Source: Novosphingobium sp. RL4
GTDB lineage: Bacteria > Pseudomonadota > Alphaproteobacteria > Sphingomonadales > Sphingomonadaceae
Reading direction: 5' to 3'
Assembly (NCBI RefSeq): GCF_035658495.1
Contig: NZ_CP141945.1
Coordinates: forward strand, 1,306,001-1,370,000
Length of the DNA stretch: 64,000 bases
Made by a program: the position numbers and the translations under genes. The notes beneath the pieces are model-generated. The model ran no database searches. It saw only the letters and a list, made by a program, of their open reading frames with translations, and had not been told where the DNA came from. Below, in pieces: positions 16,164-25,090 of this stretch. The stretch's first letter is position 1, and each line of letters opens with the position of its first letter.

Positions 16164-17356
16164 AGGGCATGGCTCCCGGCAGCAGGGGATGGCACGTCGT
16201 TCACGAAGGCGGGTACGGCGCGCAGGTCCATGGCGCTGGAGACGCCGGAGCACTTGCCCGTCTTCGGATCGCGAATGCCGTCGGCATATTTGCGGAGGGT
16301 CTTGAGCGTTCCCGCGCAATCGATGCCGGCGGCGAGCGCTGCGCCGGCACCCCCGATCGCAGGGCTCTGGATCACGTCGAACACCGGCCGGTATCCGCCG
16401 ACCAGCCCGCGCAGCGACCCGTCGGGCTGGAAGACCAGGCGAAGCTTGGCATGGCGGAAATCGTAAACGGTGCGGGCGCCGCGAATATCGCGGGCGCCGC
16501 CCTGGCCCCAGGTCTGGGCCAGCCTGATGTCGCGCGGTTCGGTGGTCAGCACCCCGTTCTCTATGCGGCCGCGCAGGACGTTGCGGTGCCGGGGCGCCTT
16601 GTCGGAAACGGTGAAGCTGTAGCCGGGCAGGAAATTGCCGCGATTGTCGAGCTGGGGACGGTCCGACGTGTTGGCGTAGATCACTTCCACGTCCTCGTCA
16701 TGCTCCAGACTGTCGACACCGCGCAGGAGGATCACCTGCGTCCATTCGCCGGAGGCATGGAACTGACGCATTCCGGTAAGCTGATCGCCGCCGATGCCGT
16801 CCTTCCCGCGCCATTCGAGGGTGCAGCCCATGACGCGGTATTCCTGGTTGTCGATGCCGGTTCGCCCGTCGGGAGCAGTGAACTCCTCGTGCGCGCAGCT
16901 TTCTCCGGGCGCGTCATTGTCCAGATCCACGCCGCCGGCATGGATGCTTTGCACGGTGCGTAGCAGCGGGCGGTCGAACTGGTCCGGTTGCGAACAGATG
17001 TTGGTGCCGCCGGGGCCGAACACCGTTGCCTGCCAGCGCCTGGTCAACTCCGGCTCGTTTTCCTTGCGTTCCAGCCGGGCATGTTCCTCGGGCGGGAGCG
17101 ATTCCAGATAGGCTTCCCGGATCTTGGGGCTCACCCCGCTCGGGCAGGCGTCACTGCCCTGGATCACCGGCGGAACGAAGTCCTGCACCACGAAGCCCAT
17201 TACGCCGCCCGGTGGGGGAGCTGGCAGGTTTGCCGGCACAGCCTCCGCCAGGGCCGGGCCTTGCAACATGCTGGCTGCGGCGATGCCGATCGCGGCGATG
17301 GAGGCCAGCGCTGCGGTACAGAGGAGCGGTGCGCGCCTTGACGTCGCATGTTTCAT
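16160..17356 (-). CDS. Unknown secreted protein of the redox operon
   Basis: A 398-residue protein with a signal peptide (basic start MKHATSRRAPLL, hydrophobic core to about residue 38, cleavage near ALAEA). The mature part has six or more cysteines (SDACPSG, TNICSQ, ESCAHEE, MGCTLEW, IDCAGTL, GKCSGV), suggesting disulfides, and mostly beta-strand-like sequence in the middle (GVLTTEPRDIRLAQTWG, AKLRLVFQPDGSLRGLVGG). No haem motif is present. I do not recognise the family. ATGA overlap with the gene before it and GTGA with the DUF1592 gene after it show tight coupling, so it is likely a partner or substrate-binding subunit of the DUF1592/DUF1552 pair. Confidence 0.78.
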   Translation of the reverse strand: MKHATSRRAPLLCTAALASIAAIGIAAASMLQGPALAEAVPANLPAPPPGGVMGFVVQDFVPPVIQGSDACPSGVSPKIREAYLESLPPEEHARLERKENEPELTRRWQATVFGPGGTNICSQPDQFDRPLLRTVQSIHAGGVDLDNDAPGESCAHEEFTAPDGRTGIDNQEYRVMGCTLEWRGKDGIGGDQLTGMRQFHASGEWTQVILLRGVDSLEHDEDVEVIYANTSDRPQLDNRGNFLPGYSFTVSDKAPRHRNVLRGRIENGVLTTEPRDIRLAQTWGQGGARDIRGARTVYDFRHAKLRLVFQPDGSLRGLVGGYRPVFDVIQSPAIGGAGAALAAGIDCAGTLKTLRKYADGIRDPKTGKCSGVSSAMDLRAVPAFVNDVPSPAAGSHAL

Positions 17357-18183
17357 CGGTTCTCTCCGCTGCTGGTCTGCGGCCTCAGAATCCGGCCCCC
17401 GCGCGGGATGGCATGCGGATCGGATTCCTCGCTCACGAAAACCTGCTGACCCTTGAACGTCCATTCCGCGCGGTCGCCGGAAAGGCTGACCTTCCAGTCG
17501 CCCAAGCCGCCGCTGGCCATTGGCGCAGGAAGCGGGCGCCATGCGCAGGGCGCGGCGCAGTGCCCGGTGAACAGGACGTGGCCGTCCCGGTCCGTAAGGG
17601 CATAGGCGCCGCCGAAGTAGGCGGTGGCGACAAGGCCCGGCGCGGCGATGCGCGGTGGGGCCGGCACGAACTTGAGCGTGTTCCACGTCATGTCGTCCGG
17701 CGGCGGCGCGCTGCCGCCTGCCGCGCGCCGGGTGAAGACGAGATGCCACCCCTTGTAGACCCATTGCGGACCTGCGGCGCCCTCGATCACTGTCCAGTCG
17801 GGCGCCTTGCGGGGATCGGTGATCTGATCCTCGGCGGGGGGCATTTCTGCCGCTTTTTCGAAACCCATCGGATAGCGGATGTTCGGCTTGGTTCCCCGCG
17901 GCGCGAGCAGGGGTGCCCATTCGCGCGTGCAGTCCTGCGCGCAGAAGCGGGCGGGATCGGGTGCCCAGCGCAGGACGGTGCGCATGTCCATTCCATAAAG
18001 CGTATGGCCGCGGGCATCTGCATAGACACTGCCGTCCGCTGACTTATTAACCCGCACCCCCTTGGGCAAGGGCGTACCGTCCGCGGGAGCAATCGGAAGG
18101 TCGGCGGGCTGGGCATGAACTGTCGGCGCCGCGCCGAATGCAAGCAGCGCGATCGCGAGCCCGCAGGCGATGCGAGGCGCCAT
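17353..18183 (-). CDS. Exported protein with Yx(F/W)xxD-type repeats (PF03640-like)
   Basis: A 276-residue secreted protein (signal peptide ending VHAQ, residue about 25). It has two copies of the secreted-repeat/COG4315 motif: residues about 52-100 (YADARGHTLYGMD with a later CAQDC and EWAPLLAP) and about 190-240 (ALTDRDGHVLFTGHCAAPCAWRPL). Such repeats, with a conserved aspartate after a beta hairpin and a Cys pair, occur in lipoproteins and periplasmic proteins of unknown function often near cytochromes. Overlap with the next gene is ATGA, and only 1 base separates it from the cytochrome c' gene, so it belongs to the same operon. Confidence 0.8.
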   Translation of the reverse strand: MAPRIACGLAIALLAFGAAPTVHAQPADLPIAPADGTPLPKGVRVNKSADGSVYADARGHTLYGMDMRTVLRWAPDPARFCAQDCTREWAPLLAPRGTKPNIRYPMGFEKAAEMPPAEDQITDPRKAPDWTVIEGAAGPQWVYKGWHLVFTRRAAGGSAPPPDDMTWNTLKFVPAPPRIAAPGLVATAYFGGAYALTDRDGHVLFTGHCAAPCAWRPLPAPMASGGLGDWKVSLSGDRAEWTFKGQQVFVSEESDPHAIPRGGRILRPQTSSGENR

Positions 18184-18184
18184 C

Positions 18185-18643
18185 TCAGCTCTCCGGCGCG
18201 CGGAAGCTGTCATGGCAGCCCTTGCACGTAGCTCCAAGTTTCTGTGCGCCCGTGCGTATTGCCGCGACGTCCTTCCCGGCGACCGCGCGCTGGAAATCGT
18301 CGGCAGCCTTGGCGAAAGCGTCCTGCGCGGTCCTGAATTTGGCGGGCTGAGCCCAGATCTCGCCCTTGGCGCGGGTTTTGGCGCCCGATTGCGGCCCGCT
18401 CCCGGCCGGAAACCATTCGTACTGGCCGCGAGAGGCATTGCGGATTTCCCGAGCGGATTGGGCGATCAGCACGGTCTGCACTTCGCCGCCTCGCAGGCCG
18501 TCGTTCACTGCCTTGAACGCCGCGCCGAGTTCCCGGTAACCTGCGATGCGCGAGCGGACCGTGTCGGCCGGTGCAGCCAGCAGCGGCGTGGCAACCGCCG
18601 CTGTCGCCAAAGCCACCGCGCCAATGCGCCATAGGGCGTTCAT
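18185..18643 (-). CDS. Cytochrome c' (class II cytochrome c)
   Basis: A 152-residue precursor: signal peptide ending LLAAPAD, then a four-helix cytochrome c' fold with the haem-binding Cys140-Lys-Gly-Cys143-His144 close to the C-terminus, as in class II cytochromes. Cytochrome c' proteins are periplasmic, bind NO or CO, and can buffer NO or carry electrons. The ATG at 18643 has GGGAGA 8 bases before it. It is the first gene of a nine-gene operon transcribed down to 11122, directly behind a promoter with a palindromic operator. Confidence 0.9.
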   Translation of the reverse strand: MNALWRIGAVALATAAVATPLLAAPADTVRSRIAGYRELGAAFKAVNDGLRGGEVQTVLIAQSAREIRNASRGQYEWFPAGSGPQSGAKTRAKGEIWAQPAKFRTAQDAFAKAADDFQRAVAGKDVAAIRTGAQKLGATCKGCHDSFRAPES

Positions 18644-18678
18644 CGGAGTTTCTCCCAACTGTTTTCTGTTATGGAGAG

Positions 18679-18707
18679 AATATTGATTCAAAATTTGAAC
18701 TAGTCAA
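18679..18707 (-). promoter_or_regulatory. Promoter and operator of the exported redox operon
   Basis: On the minus strand TTGACT (18707-18702) and AATATT (18684-18679) are separated by exactly 17 bp, a sigma-70-like promoter. The spacer contains a perfect 13-bp palindrome TTCAAA-A-TTTGAA (18687-18699), flanked by an outer ATTGA/TCAAT pair. A repressor bound there would block the promoter. Candidates are the TetR gene directly upstream (18811-19470) and the MarR gene at the end of the operon. Confidence 0.7.
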
Positions 18708-18810
18708 TCGCGACTTTGCGTAGTTTTTGCCCATGGTTCGAAAATGGCGGAAATGCGCCGTTCGGAGGAGGCTTAAACGGTGCAGGTCTACGGGCAGCGG
18801 GCGATCGGCC

Positions 18811-19470
18811 TTACCAGCGGGCGTGCCCGTCGATCAGCACGTCGATGATGAACTGTGCCTGCGCGCGGGCATCCGCCGCGGTGACCGGGCCGGTGGCGGC
18901 GCGGGTGTTCACCCAGCCGATTACCATCGCCATTATGGCCTGCGCGATGCGTTCCGGGGCCTTGGCCTCGATCCCCGAAGGCGGACCGTAGACGCGGATC
19001 TCCGCGACCAGATAAGCCACCATTTCGGTATATCCGAAGAAATCTGTGATCGATCCTTCGGATCTGCCGAAGGCATTCAGCGCCAGCCGCCTGAAGGCGC
19101 GCACTTCGGGTTTGGTGGTCCAGAGCAGCATCGTCGAGGTGTGCTGGATGAGACGCTGGCGCAGATCGTTGCCGAGACGTGCATTGTCGCGCGAGGTCAC
19201 TTCGGACCAGGACGCCACCCGCGCGACGAGCACGGCGTTCAGAAGCGCCAGCTTGTCGGGGTAACGCTTGTAAAGCGTGGTCTTGGGGATCTGCGTGGCA
19301 TGGGCCACCGCTTCCATCGAGGTGCCGTCAAAGCCCTCCTTGAGGAAGAGCGCGGTTGCGGTCTGGATGATCGCATCGGTGATCGCGGCGGACTGTTGGC
19401 GCGAGGGCCTGCCTCGGCCCGTAGGGCGGGCCTTTGAATCTTTAGCGCTCGCAGCGGCAGTGGAAGACAT
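18811..19470 (-). CDS. TetR/AcrR-family repressor
   Basis: A 219-residue TetR protein with a Lys/Arg/Ser-rich N-terminal tail, the helix-turn-helix at about residues 48-72 (GTSMEAVAHATQIPKTTLYKR) and a C-terminal ligand/dimer domain of the type with a TetR_C-like helical bundle. It lies upstream of, and in the same direction as, the nine-gene redox operon, with 167 bp between its stop and the cytochrome c' ATG; the operon promoter sits in that gap. It is therefore the first candidate for binding the 13-bp palindrome. Effector unknown. Confidence 0.88.
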   Translation of the reverse strand: MSSTAAASAKDSKARPTGRGRPSRQQSAAITDAIIQTATALFLKEGFDGTSMEAVAHATQIPKTTLYKRYPDKLALLNAVLVARVASWSEVTSRDNARLGNDLRQRLIQHTSTMLLWTTKPEVRAFRRLALNAFGRSEGSITDFFGYTEMVAYLVAEIRVYGPPSGIEAKAPERIAQAIMAMVIGWVNTRAATGPVTAADARAQAQFIIDVLIDGHARW

Positions 19471-19760
19471 TTTTTCCGGGCCTGGGTTCTTTTATGATCG
19501 ATACCACCTAAACCGGCATGCCGCGAGCGACATTCCGGTAATCTTCGGTTGAGGAGCATTGCCGGACGATCCTCCTTCGTTCAAGTCATGGGGAACGGAT
19601 GGATTTTTGCGGTATGCCGCCGTTCGGTCCTCGGGCCGTGTTTTTATGCCGGAGATGAAACCAGCAGGCCTTCCGCAGGTTTTCCTGCGGATGCCGATTG
19701 GACATCGCGCGCCGACGACCCGACTTTACCTATCTCTCAGGACCGCCAGAGCCACGCCGC

Positions 19761-22700
19761 ATGAACGAAGTTGCCGATCAAGAGTTGATGCGTCTGGCGG
19801 CTCTGGCCCGGTACGATGTGCTCGATAGCCCCCGCGAACAGGCGTTCGATGAAATGGCGTCCCTGGCGGCGGCGATCTGCGGGACGCCGATCGCGGTCGT
19901 CAATTTCATCGGCGATGGGCGCCAGTTCTTCAAGGCCGAGGTCGGGCTTGGGGTCCGGGAAACCCCGCTGGAAACCTCGTTCTGCGCCAAGGCCCTGCTG
20001 GAAGAGGACTTTCTCCTCGTTCCCGATGCGCGGCGAGACGCCAGGTTCGAGTGCAATCCCCTTGTCACCGGCGAGCCGCACTTGCGGTTCTATGCGGGCG
20101 CCCTGCTCAAGACCGGGGAGGGGTTGCCGATCGGAACGCTCTGCGTGCTCGACTATGAGCCCCGGGCGCTGGACGAGGTGCAGGAACAGGCACTGCGGGT
20201 GCTGGCAAGGCAAACGATGACCGCGCTGGAACTGCGCCGGGCCGCGATCGAGGCCGACGGCGAACGGGCGCGTCATCGCGCCATCGTCGACAGTGCGCGC
20301 GATTTCGGAATCGTCGTGACCGACCTTCAGGGCATGATCACCGACTGGAGCGCCGGGGCCGAGAGCCTGTTCGGCTGGTCCGAGAGGGAGATCGTGGGCC
20401 AGCCCATCGCGACTGTTTTCACGGATGAGGACCGCGAGGCCGGCGTGCCGGAGCGCGAGATGGCCGACGCGGCGACCAGGGGCGGCGGTTCGGACGAGCG
20501 CTGGCATCAAAGACGCGGCGGCGAACGTTTCTGGGGAAGCGGCGAGATGTCGCCCCTGCGCGATGAGGCCGGACGGCACATCGGCTATGTCAAGGTTCTG
20601 AGGGACCGGACCGAGGAGCACCTTGCCGCGCAGCATCTGGCTACCGCCGAGACGCGGTTGCGGCAGGCGCAGGAGGCAGGAGGCATCGGCCTCTTCACCG
20701 TCGAGATCGCCGAGGATGTGCTGATCCCCACGCCCGAGTTCTGCCGTCTCTATGGAATGCCGGTGCAGGACCGCTATCCCGCCTCGGTGATCGAGACGCG
20801 GATCGTGCCGCAAGACCGTCATCTCGCATCCACGGCCGCATCGCGCAGTCGCGGCGAGGCTTCGGGCGAAGTGGAGTACCGCGTGCGCGCGGCCGAAGGC
20901 GAGGATGTGCGCTGGATTGCCCGCAAGGGGGTCATGGAGTTCGATGATGCCGGTGTGCCGCTTCGCTTTGTGGGCGTGGCGCGCGATATTACCGCGAAGC
21001 GGCAGGCGATCGCTGCACTGGGACGCAGCGAGGACCGGTACCGCGCCCTGTTCGAAGCCATCGACGACGGTTTCTGCATCATCGAGTTCATCGACGGGCC
21101 CCATGGCCCGATGAGCGACTATGTCCATGTCGAGGCCAATCCCGGATACGAGCGCCACTCCGGCATTTCCGGCGTGGTGGGCATGACGCTTCGCGAAGTG
21201 GACCCGACCGGCGCGGACGGCTGGCTGGAGCTTTACGGCAGGGTGTTGGAGACCGGCGAGCCCGTGCGCTTCGAGCGATATTTCGCGGCGGCGGGGCGGC
21301 ACATCGAAGTCTCGGCGGCGCGGGTCGAGCCGCCGGAACGCAAGCAGGTGTCCGTGCTGTTCCGCGATATCGAGGCACGCAGGCGGGCCGAGCAGGCCAT
21401 GCGGGCCAGCGAGGCACTGGCCCGCGAGAACATCGAACGCGTGCAGCTTGCGCTGTCTGCGGGCGCGATCATCGGAACCTGGCTGTGGGACTTGCCCACC
21501 GACCGCTTCACGGTGGACGAACCTTTCGCCCGCGCGGTCGGTCTGGACCCGGAACTGGCGCGCGAAGGGCTCAGCCTCGATCAAGTGGCCGCTACCGTTC
21601 ATCCTGACGACCGGGCCGGATTTGCCGAGGCCATCGGCGATGCGATCGCGCGTGGCGGCGGCTATGCGCATCAGTACCGCGTGCGGCGCAGCGATGGCCA
21701 CTACTACTGGATCGAAGCGAACGGGCGGGTCGATCACGCGCCGGATGGCACGCCGCTGAGCTTCCCGGGGGTCCTGCTCGATGTGGATCAGCGCCGCGCC
21801 GTGGAGGAAGAGCGCGACCGGGCCGCAGCGGCGCTGCGCGCGTTGAACGAAACGCTTGAGCAGCGCGTCGCCGAGCGTTCGGCCGAACTGATGAAGGCGG
21901 AGGAACAACTGCGCCAGTCTCAGAAGATGGAGGCCGTTGGGCAACTCACGGGTGGCCTCGCCCATGATTTCAACAACCTGCTGGCCGGCGTTTCCGGCGG
22001 GCTGGAAATGGTCGGAATCCGCCTCAAGCAGGGGCGCCTTGCCGACGTGGACAAATATGTGGTGGCGGCGCAGGGCTCGGTGCGGCGTGCCGCCGCGCTC
22101 ACGCACCGGCTGCTGGCCTTCTCCCGCCGCCAGACGCTCGACCCCCGGCCGACCAGCGTGAACGCCCTGGTCAGCGGACTGACCGATCTCATCCAGCGCA
22201 CGGTCGGGCCGTCGATCGCGGTCGAAACGGTGGGGGCAGCCGGGCTGTGGCTGACGCTGGTAGACCCGAGCCAGCTCGAGAATGCGGTCCTGAACCTCTG
22301 CATCAATGCTCGCGATGCGATGCCGGATGGCGGCAGGATCACCATCGAGACGGCGAACAAGTGGCTCGACCGCAATGGCGCGCGCACGCATGACATGCCC
22401 GAAGGCCAGTATCTTTCGCTATGCGTCACGGACACCGGCACCGGCATGACGCCTGACGTGATCGCCAAGGCGTTCGATCCGTTTTTCACCACCAAGCCGA
22501 TCGGGCAAGGCACCGGACTTGGTCTTTCGATGATCTATGGCTTCGCCAAGCAATCGGGCGGACAAGTGCGGATATACTCCGAGGTGGGAGAGGGAACCAC
22601 CGTCTGCATCTATCTTCCCCGCCATTACGGTGATGCGGTGGAAGAGGGCGGCAGCGCTGTCGAATCCCCGCTGCCAGGCGCAGAGGCGGGCGAGACCGTG

Positions 22701-23054
22701 CTGCTCGTCGATGACGAGCCCAGCGTGCGGATGCTGATTACCGACGTGCTGGAAGACCTTGGCTATACCGTGATCGAGGCGGCGGACAGTGCCGCCGGTC
22801 TGAAGGTGCTCCAGTCCGATGTGCGGATCGACCTGCTGGTGAGCGACGTCGGCCTTCCGGGTGGGATGAACGGCCGTCAGATGGCGGACGCTGGCAGGGT
22901 GGTGCGCCCGGACCTGAAAGTGCTGTTCATCACCGGCTATGCGGAGAATTCCGTGATCGGCAACGGTTATCTCGAACCCGGGATGAGAGTGCTGACGAAG
23001 CCCTTCGCGGTCGAAACCCTCACCGCCCGCATCCGGGAACTCGTGGGGGGGTGA
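19761..23054 (+). CDS. GAF/PAS hybrid histidine kinase with C-terminal receiver
   Basis: A 1097-residue soluble sensor kinase: N-terminal GAF domain (residues about 5-160, with CAKALLEEDFLLVPDARRD), then PAS domains at about 180-300, 315-420, 430-545 and 560-690, a coiled coil, a HisKA box with His735 (GLAHDFNNLLAG), and an HATPase domain with the N-box NARDAMPDGG and G-boxes TGTGMTPD and GTGLGLSM. A receiver domain follows with phospho-Asp1029 (LLVSDVGLPGGMNG). No membrane segment is seen, so signals are cytosolic or light/redox; no Cys-bearing LOV core is evident. The ATG at 19761 is used; a TTG at 19698 lacks a ribosome site. It stands alone, without an adjacent output regulator. Confidence 0.9.
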   Translation: MNEVADQELMRLAALARYDVLDSPREQAFDEMASLAAAICGTPIAVVNFIGDGRQFFKAEVGLGVRETPLETSFCAKALLEEDFLLVPDARRDARFECNPLVTGEPHLRFYAGALLKTGEGLPIGTLCVLDYEPRALDEVQEQALRVLARQTMTALELRRAAIEADGERARHRAIVDSARDFGIVVTDLQGMITDWSAGAESLFGWSEREIVGQPIATVFTDEDREAGVPEREMADAATRGGGSDERWHQRRGGERFWGSGEMSPLRDEAGRHIGYVKVLRDRTEEHLAAQHLATAETRLRQAQEAGGIGLFTVEIAEDVLIPTPEFCRLYGMPVQDRYPASVIETRIVPQDRHLASTAASRSRGEASGEVEYRVRAAEGEDVRWIARKGVMEFDDAGVPLRFVGVARDITAKRQAIAALGRSEDRYRALFEAIDDGFCIIEFIDGPHGPMSDYVHVEANPGYERHSGISGVVGMTLREVDPTGADGWLELYGRVLETGEPVRFERYFAAAGRHIEVSAARVEPPERKQVSVLFRDIEARRRAEQAMRASEALARENIERVQLALSAGAIIGTWLWDLPTDRFTVDEPFARAVGLDPELAREGLSLDQVAATVHPDDRAGFAEAIGDAIARGGGYAHQYRVRRSDGHYYWIEANGRVDHAPDGTPLSFPGVLLDVDQRRAVEEERDRAAAALRALNETLEQRVAERSAELMKAEEQLRQSQKMEAVGQLTGGLAHDFNNLLAGVSGGLEMVGIRLKQGRLADVDKYVVAAQGSVRRAAALTHRLLAFSRRQTLDPRPTSVNALVSGLTDLIQRTVGPSIAVETVGAAGLWLTLVDPSQLENAVLNLCINARDAMPDGGRITIETANKWLDRNGARTHDMPEGQYLSLCVTDTGTGMTPDVIAKAFDPFFTTKPIGQGTGLGLSMIYGFAKQSGGQVRIYSEVGEGTTVCIYLPRHYGDAVEEGGSAVESPLPGAEAGETVLLVDDEPSVRMLITDVLEDLGYTVIEAADSAAGLKVLQSDVRIDLLVSDVGLPGGMNGRQMADAGRVVRPDLKVLFITGYAENSVIGNGYLEPGMRVLTKPFAVETLTARIRELVGG

Positions 23055-23061
23055 ACGCCTG

Positions 23062-24390
23062 TCAGGCCGATGGATCGTCGCCGGGAAGGCGGCGGGGCTG
23101 CGGCGTACCGGTGGTGCGGGTCCAGTATTCGTCCGCCCGGCGCTCGAAGGTGGGGGCGCTACGGGCGTCGCTCTGATAGAATGCGCCTCTGGCGAGGCCC
23201 GGCGCATATTCCTGTTCGACCCAGCCCCTCGGGTCGTCATGCGGGAACCTGTAGCCGACATGGCCCAGGGCGGCGGCGCCCTTGTAATGGGCATCGCGCA
23301 GATGAAGGGGCACGCTTGCGGGCGGCTGCGAGCCGACGAAATGCAGAGCCTGCGATATTCCGCGCGTGACCGAGCCCGATTTCGGTGCGCGGGCGATGTG
23401 CAGCGCGGCATGGGCCAGGACGATCTGGGCTTCGGGATAGCCTATCTTTTCCACCGCCTGCGCTGCGGCAACGGCGGTCTGGAGGGCGGTATTGTCGGCC
23501 AGGCCGACGTCCTCGGACGCATGGATCATGATCCGCCGTGCGATGAAACGGGGATCCTCGCCGCCGTGGATCAGGCGCGCGAGCCAGTAGAGCGTGGCGT
23601 CGGGGTCCGAACCCCGCATCGATTTGATGAAGGCCGAAACGATGTCGTAATGGGCATCGCCGGAACGGTCGTGGTTGATCGGAGCGGAGACATAGGCTTC
23701 CGCCAGCATCTCGTCCGTGATCCGCAGCGGGCCATCCGCTTCGTGCCCCACCGCCAGGCTTTCGAGCGTCGTCAGCGCGCGGCGGGCATCGCCGCCGGAA
23801 CGCCCGGCGACCATGCGGCGCTGCTCCGGCGTCATCGACACTTCGATGCCTTCACCCGCGAGATGGTCGATCCCGCGCTGGACCACCCGCTCCATCTCCT
23901 CGATGCTGAGCGGCTCCAGCTTGAGGATAGTCGAACGGGAAACCAGCGCCGGGGTGAGGACGTGATAGGGATTGCCGGTGGTGGCGCCGATGAAGTCGGC
24001 CACGCCGTCCTCGCAGAGTGCCAGCAGATCGTCCGCCTGCGTTGCCGAGAACCTCTGAACCTCGTCCACGAAGATCAGCACCGGCTTGATCCGCGCTTCG
24101 TCGGCGATCCGGCGCAAGTCGGAGACACCCGCGCGCGTGGCGTTGAGCGGGCGGAATTCCTTGCCCAGCATCGCGCCCACGGCCCGCGCGATCGAGGTCT
24201 TGCCGATGCCGGGCGGGCCATAGAGAATGACGCTGCCCAGCGATCGCGCCGCGATCCGGCGCCGCAGGATCGAACCGGGGCCGACAACCGCTCCCTGGCC
24301 GATCACCTCGTCAAGCGTCGCCGGTCGCAGCAGCGCTGCCAGCGGCACCCGGCCCGGGCGGGTTCCAGTATCGAACAGGTCGCTCATCAT
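23062..24390 (-). CDS. rarA: Replication-associated recombination protein RarA (MgsA)
   Basis: A 442-residue AAA+ ATPase of the RarA/MgsA/WRNIP1 family. It has Walker A GPPGIGKT at residues 58-65, Walker B with Asp109-Glu110 (VLIFVDEVQRF), sensor 1 near GATTGNP, arginine-finger region VSRSTIL, and the C-terminal MgsA domain (HYDIVSAFIKSMRGSDPDATLYWLARL, GGEDPRFIARRI, ASEDVGLAD, YPEAQIVLAHAA). RarA acts at stalled replication forks with RecQ/SSB. The Walker B tail is DEVQRF where most RarA proteins have DEIHRF. Two adjacent ATGs (24390 and 24387) are possible; GAGGG spacing fits the second slightly better. It converges on the kinase gene with a 7-base gap. Confidence 0.92.
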   Translation of the reverse strand: MMSDLFDTGTRPGRVPLAALLRPATLDEVIGQGAVVGPGSILRRRIAARSLGSVILYGPPGIGKTSIARAVGAMLGKEFRPLNATRAGVSDLRRIADEARIKPVLIFVDEVQRFSATQADDLLALCEDGVADFIGATTGNPYHVLTPALVSRSTILKLEPLSIEEMERVVQRGIDHLAGEGIEVSMTPEQRRMVAGRSGGDARRALTTLESLAVGHEADGPLRITDEMLAEAYVSAPINHDRSGDAHYDIVSAFIKSMRGSDPDATLYWLARLIHGGEDPRFIARRIMIHASEDVGLADNTALQTAVAAAQAVEKIGYPEAQIVLAHAALHIARAPKSGSVTRGISQALHFVGSQPPASVPLHLRDAHYKGAAALGHVGYRFPHDDPRGWVEQEYAPGLARGAFYQSDARSAPTFERRADEYWTRTTGTPQPRRLPGDDPSA

Positions 24391-24529
24391 CCCTCGATCC
24401 GCCGGGTATTCGGCACATGCGCTAGCGGTTTCGCCTCATAGAGCGATGGCTGGCCATGGCAAGAATGGCGGGATGGCGCTTGAAACGAACCGCTCCTGTC
24501 CTGAAGAACCGGCCCCGTCGGGACAGCCT

Positions 24530-24982
24530 TCAGGCCTCGGCGCGTGCGATCAGCGCGTCGAGCGCGGAGCGGCCGTGGCGCAGTTCCTCGATGATTTTTC
24601 GCAGTTCCACCGGCGTGATCCGCGACCCGCCGTCACTGTCCACTGACTGGGCCTCGACGATTCGGTGCAGCGCCTCGACGATGGCGAGGACCGGGTCCAT
24701 CTGCGGGCGGGCGGTGGCCAGCGGAACCGCCCGAACTTGCGCGAGCGAGAGGAAAGGGTCGATGGCGCCCGGGCCGAATTCGCGTTCGATCCGGGCCAGG
24801 ATCAGCGGATCGAGGCTGGTGGCGCGGCTGCGCGCATTGCGGATCGTGCCGTTCGAGCAATCCAGACGGGTAGCCAGTTGGCCATCGGATAATTCCCCGG
24901 ATTTCTGTATGTTGCGAATGATGAGGGCAATCGCCTGGCGATAATCCTCACTCGAAAGATGTGCGGAACGCCCTGCCGTCAT
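24530..24982 (-). CDS. Small helix-turn-helix protein, unknown
   Basis: A 150-residue protein. Residues about 13-60 look like a helix-turn-helix (IIRNIQKSGELSDGQLATRL then CSNGTIRNARSR), similar to domains seen in phage regulators; the C-terminal part is helical (MDPVLAIVEALHRIVEAQ, VELRKIIEELRHGRSALDAL) and may dimerise. The ATG at 24982 has GGGAAGGA 6 bases upstream; a more distal in-frame ATG at 25021 lacks one. It is divergent from an L,D-transpeptidase-like gene with about 108 bp between them, and may regulate it. I do not recognise a named family. Confidence 0.7.
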   Translation of the reverse strand: MTAGRSAHLSSEDYRQAIALIIRNIQKSGELSDGQLATRLDCSNGTIRNARSRATSLDPLILARIEREFGPGAIDPFLSLAQVRAVPLATARPQMDPVLAIVEALHRIVEAQSVDSDGGSRITPVELRKIIEELRHGRSALDALIARAEA

Positions 24983-25090
24983 GATGTATCCTTCCCTTCT
25001 CGCCTTGGGGTGGCTGGGCAACAGCTTGTGACGATGGATGCGAAACTGGCCAAGACTTTGTCGACAGAATCGCTATATGGCGAGGTGGAT

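Noticed and set aside
19737..22391. Long minus-strand open frame (884 codons) under the hybrid kinase
   Set aside because: Antisense shadow of the kinase gene in GC-rich DNA; no start with a ribosome site and no recognisable domains.
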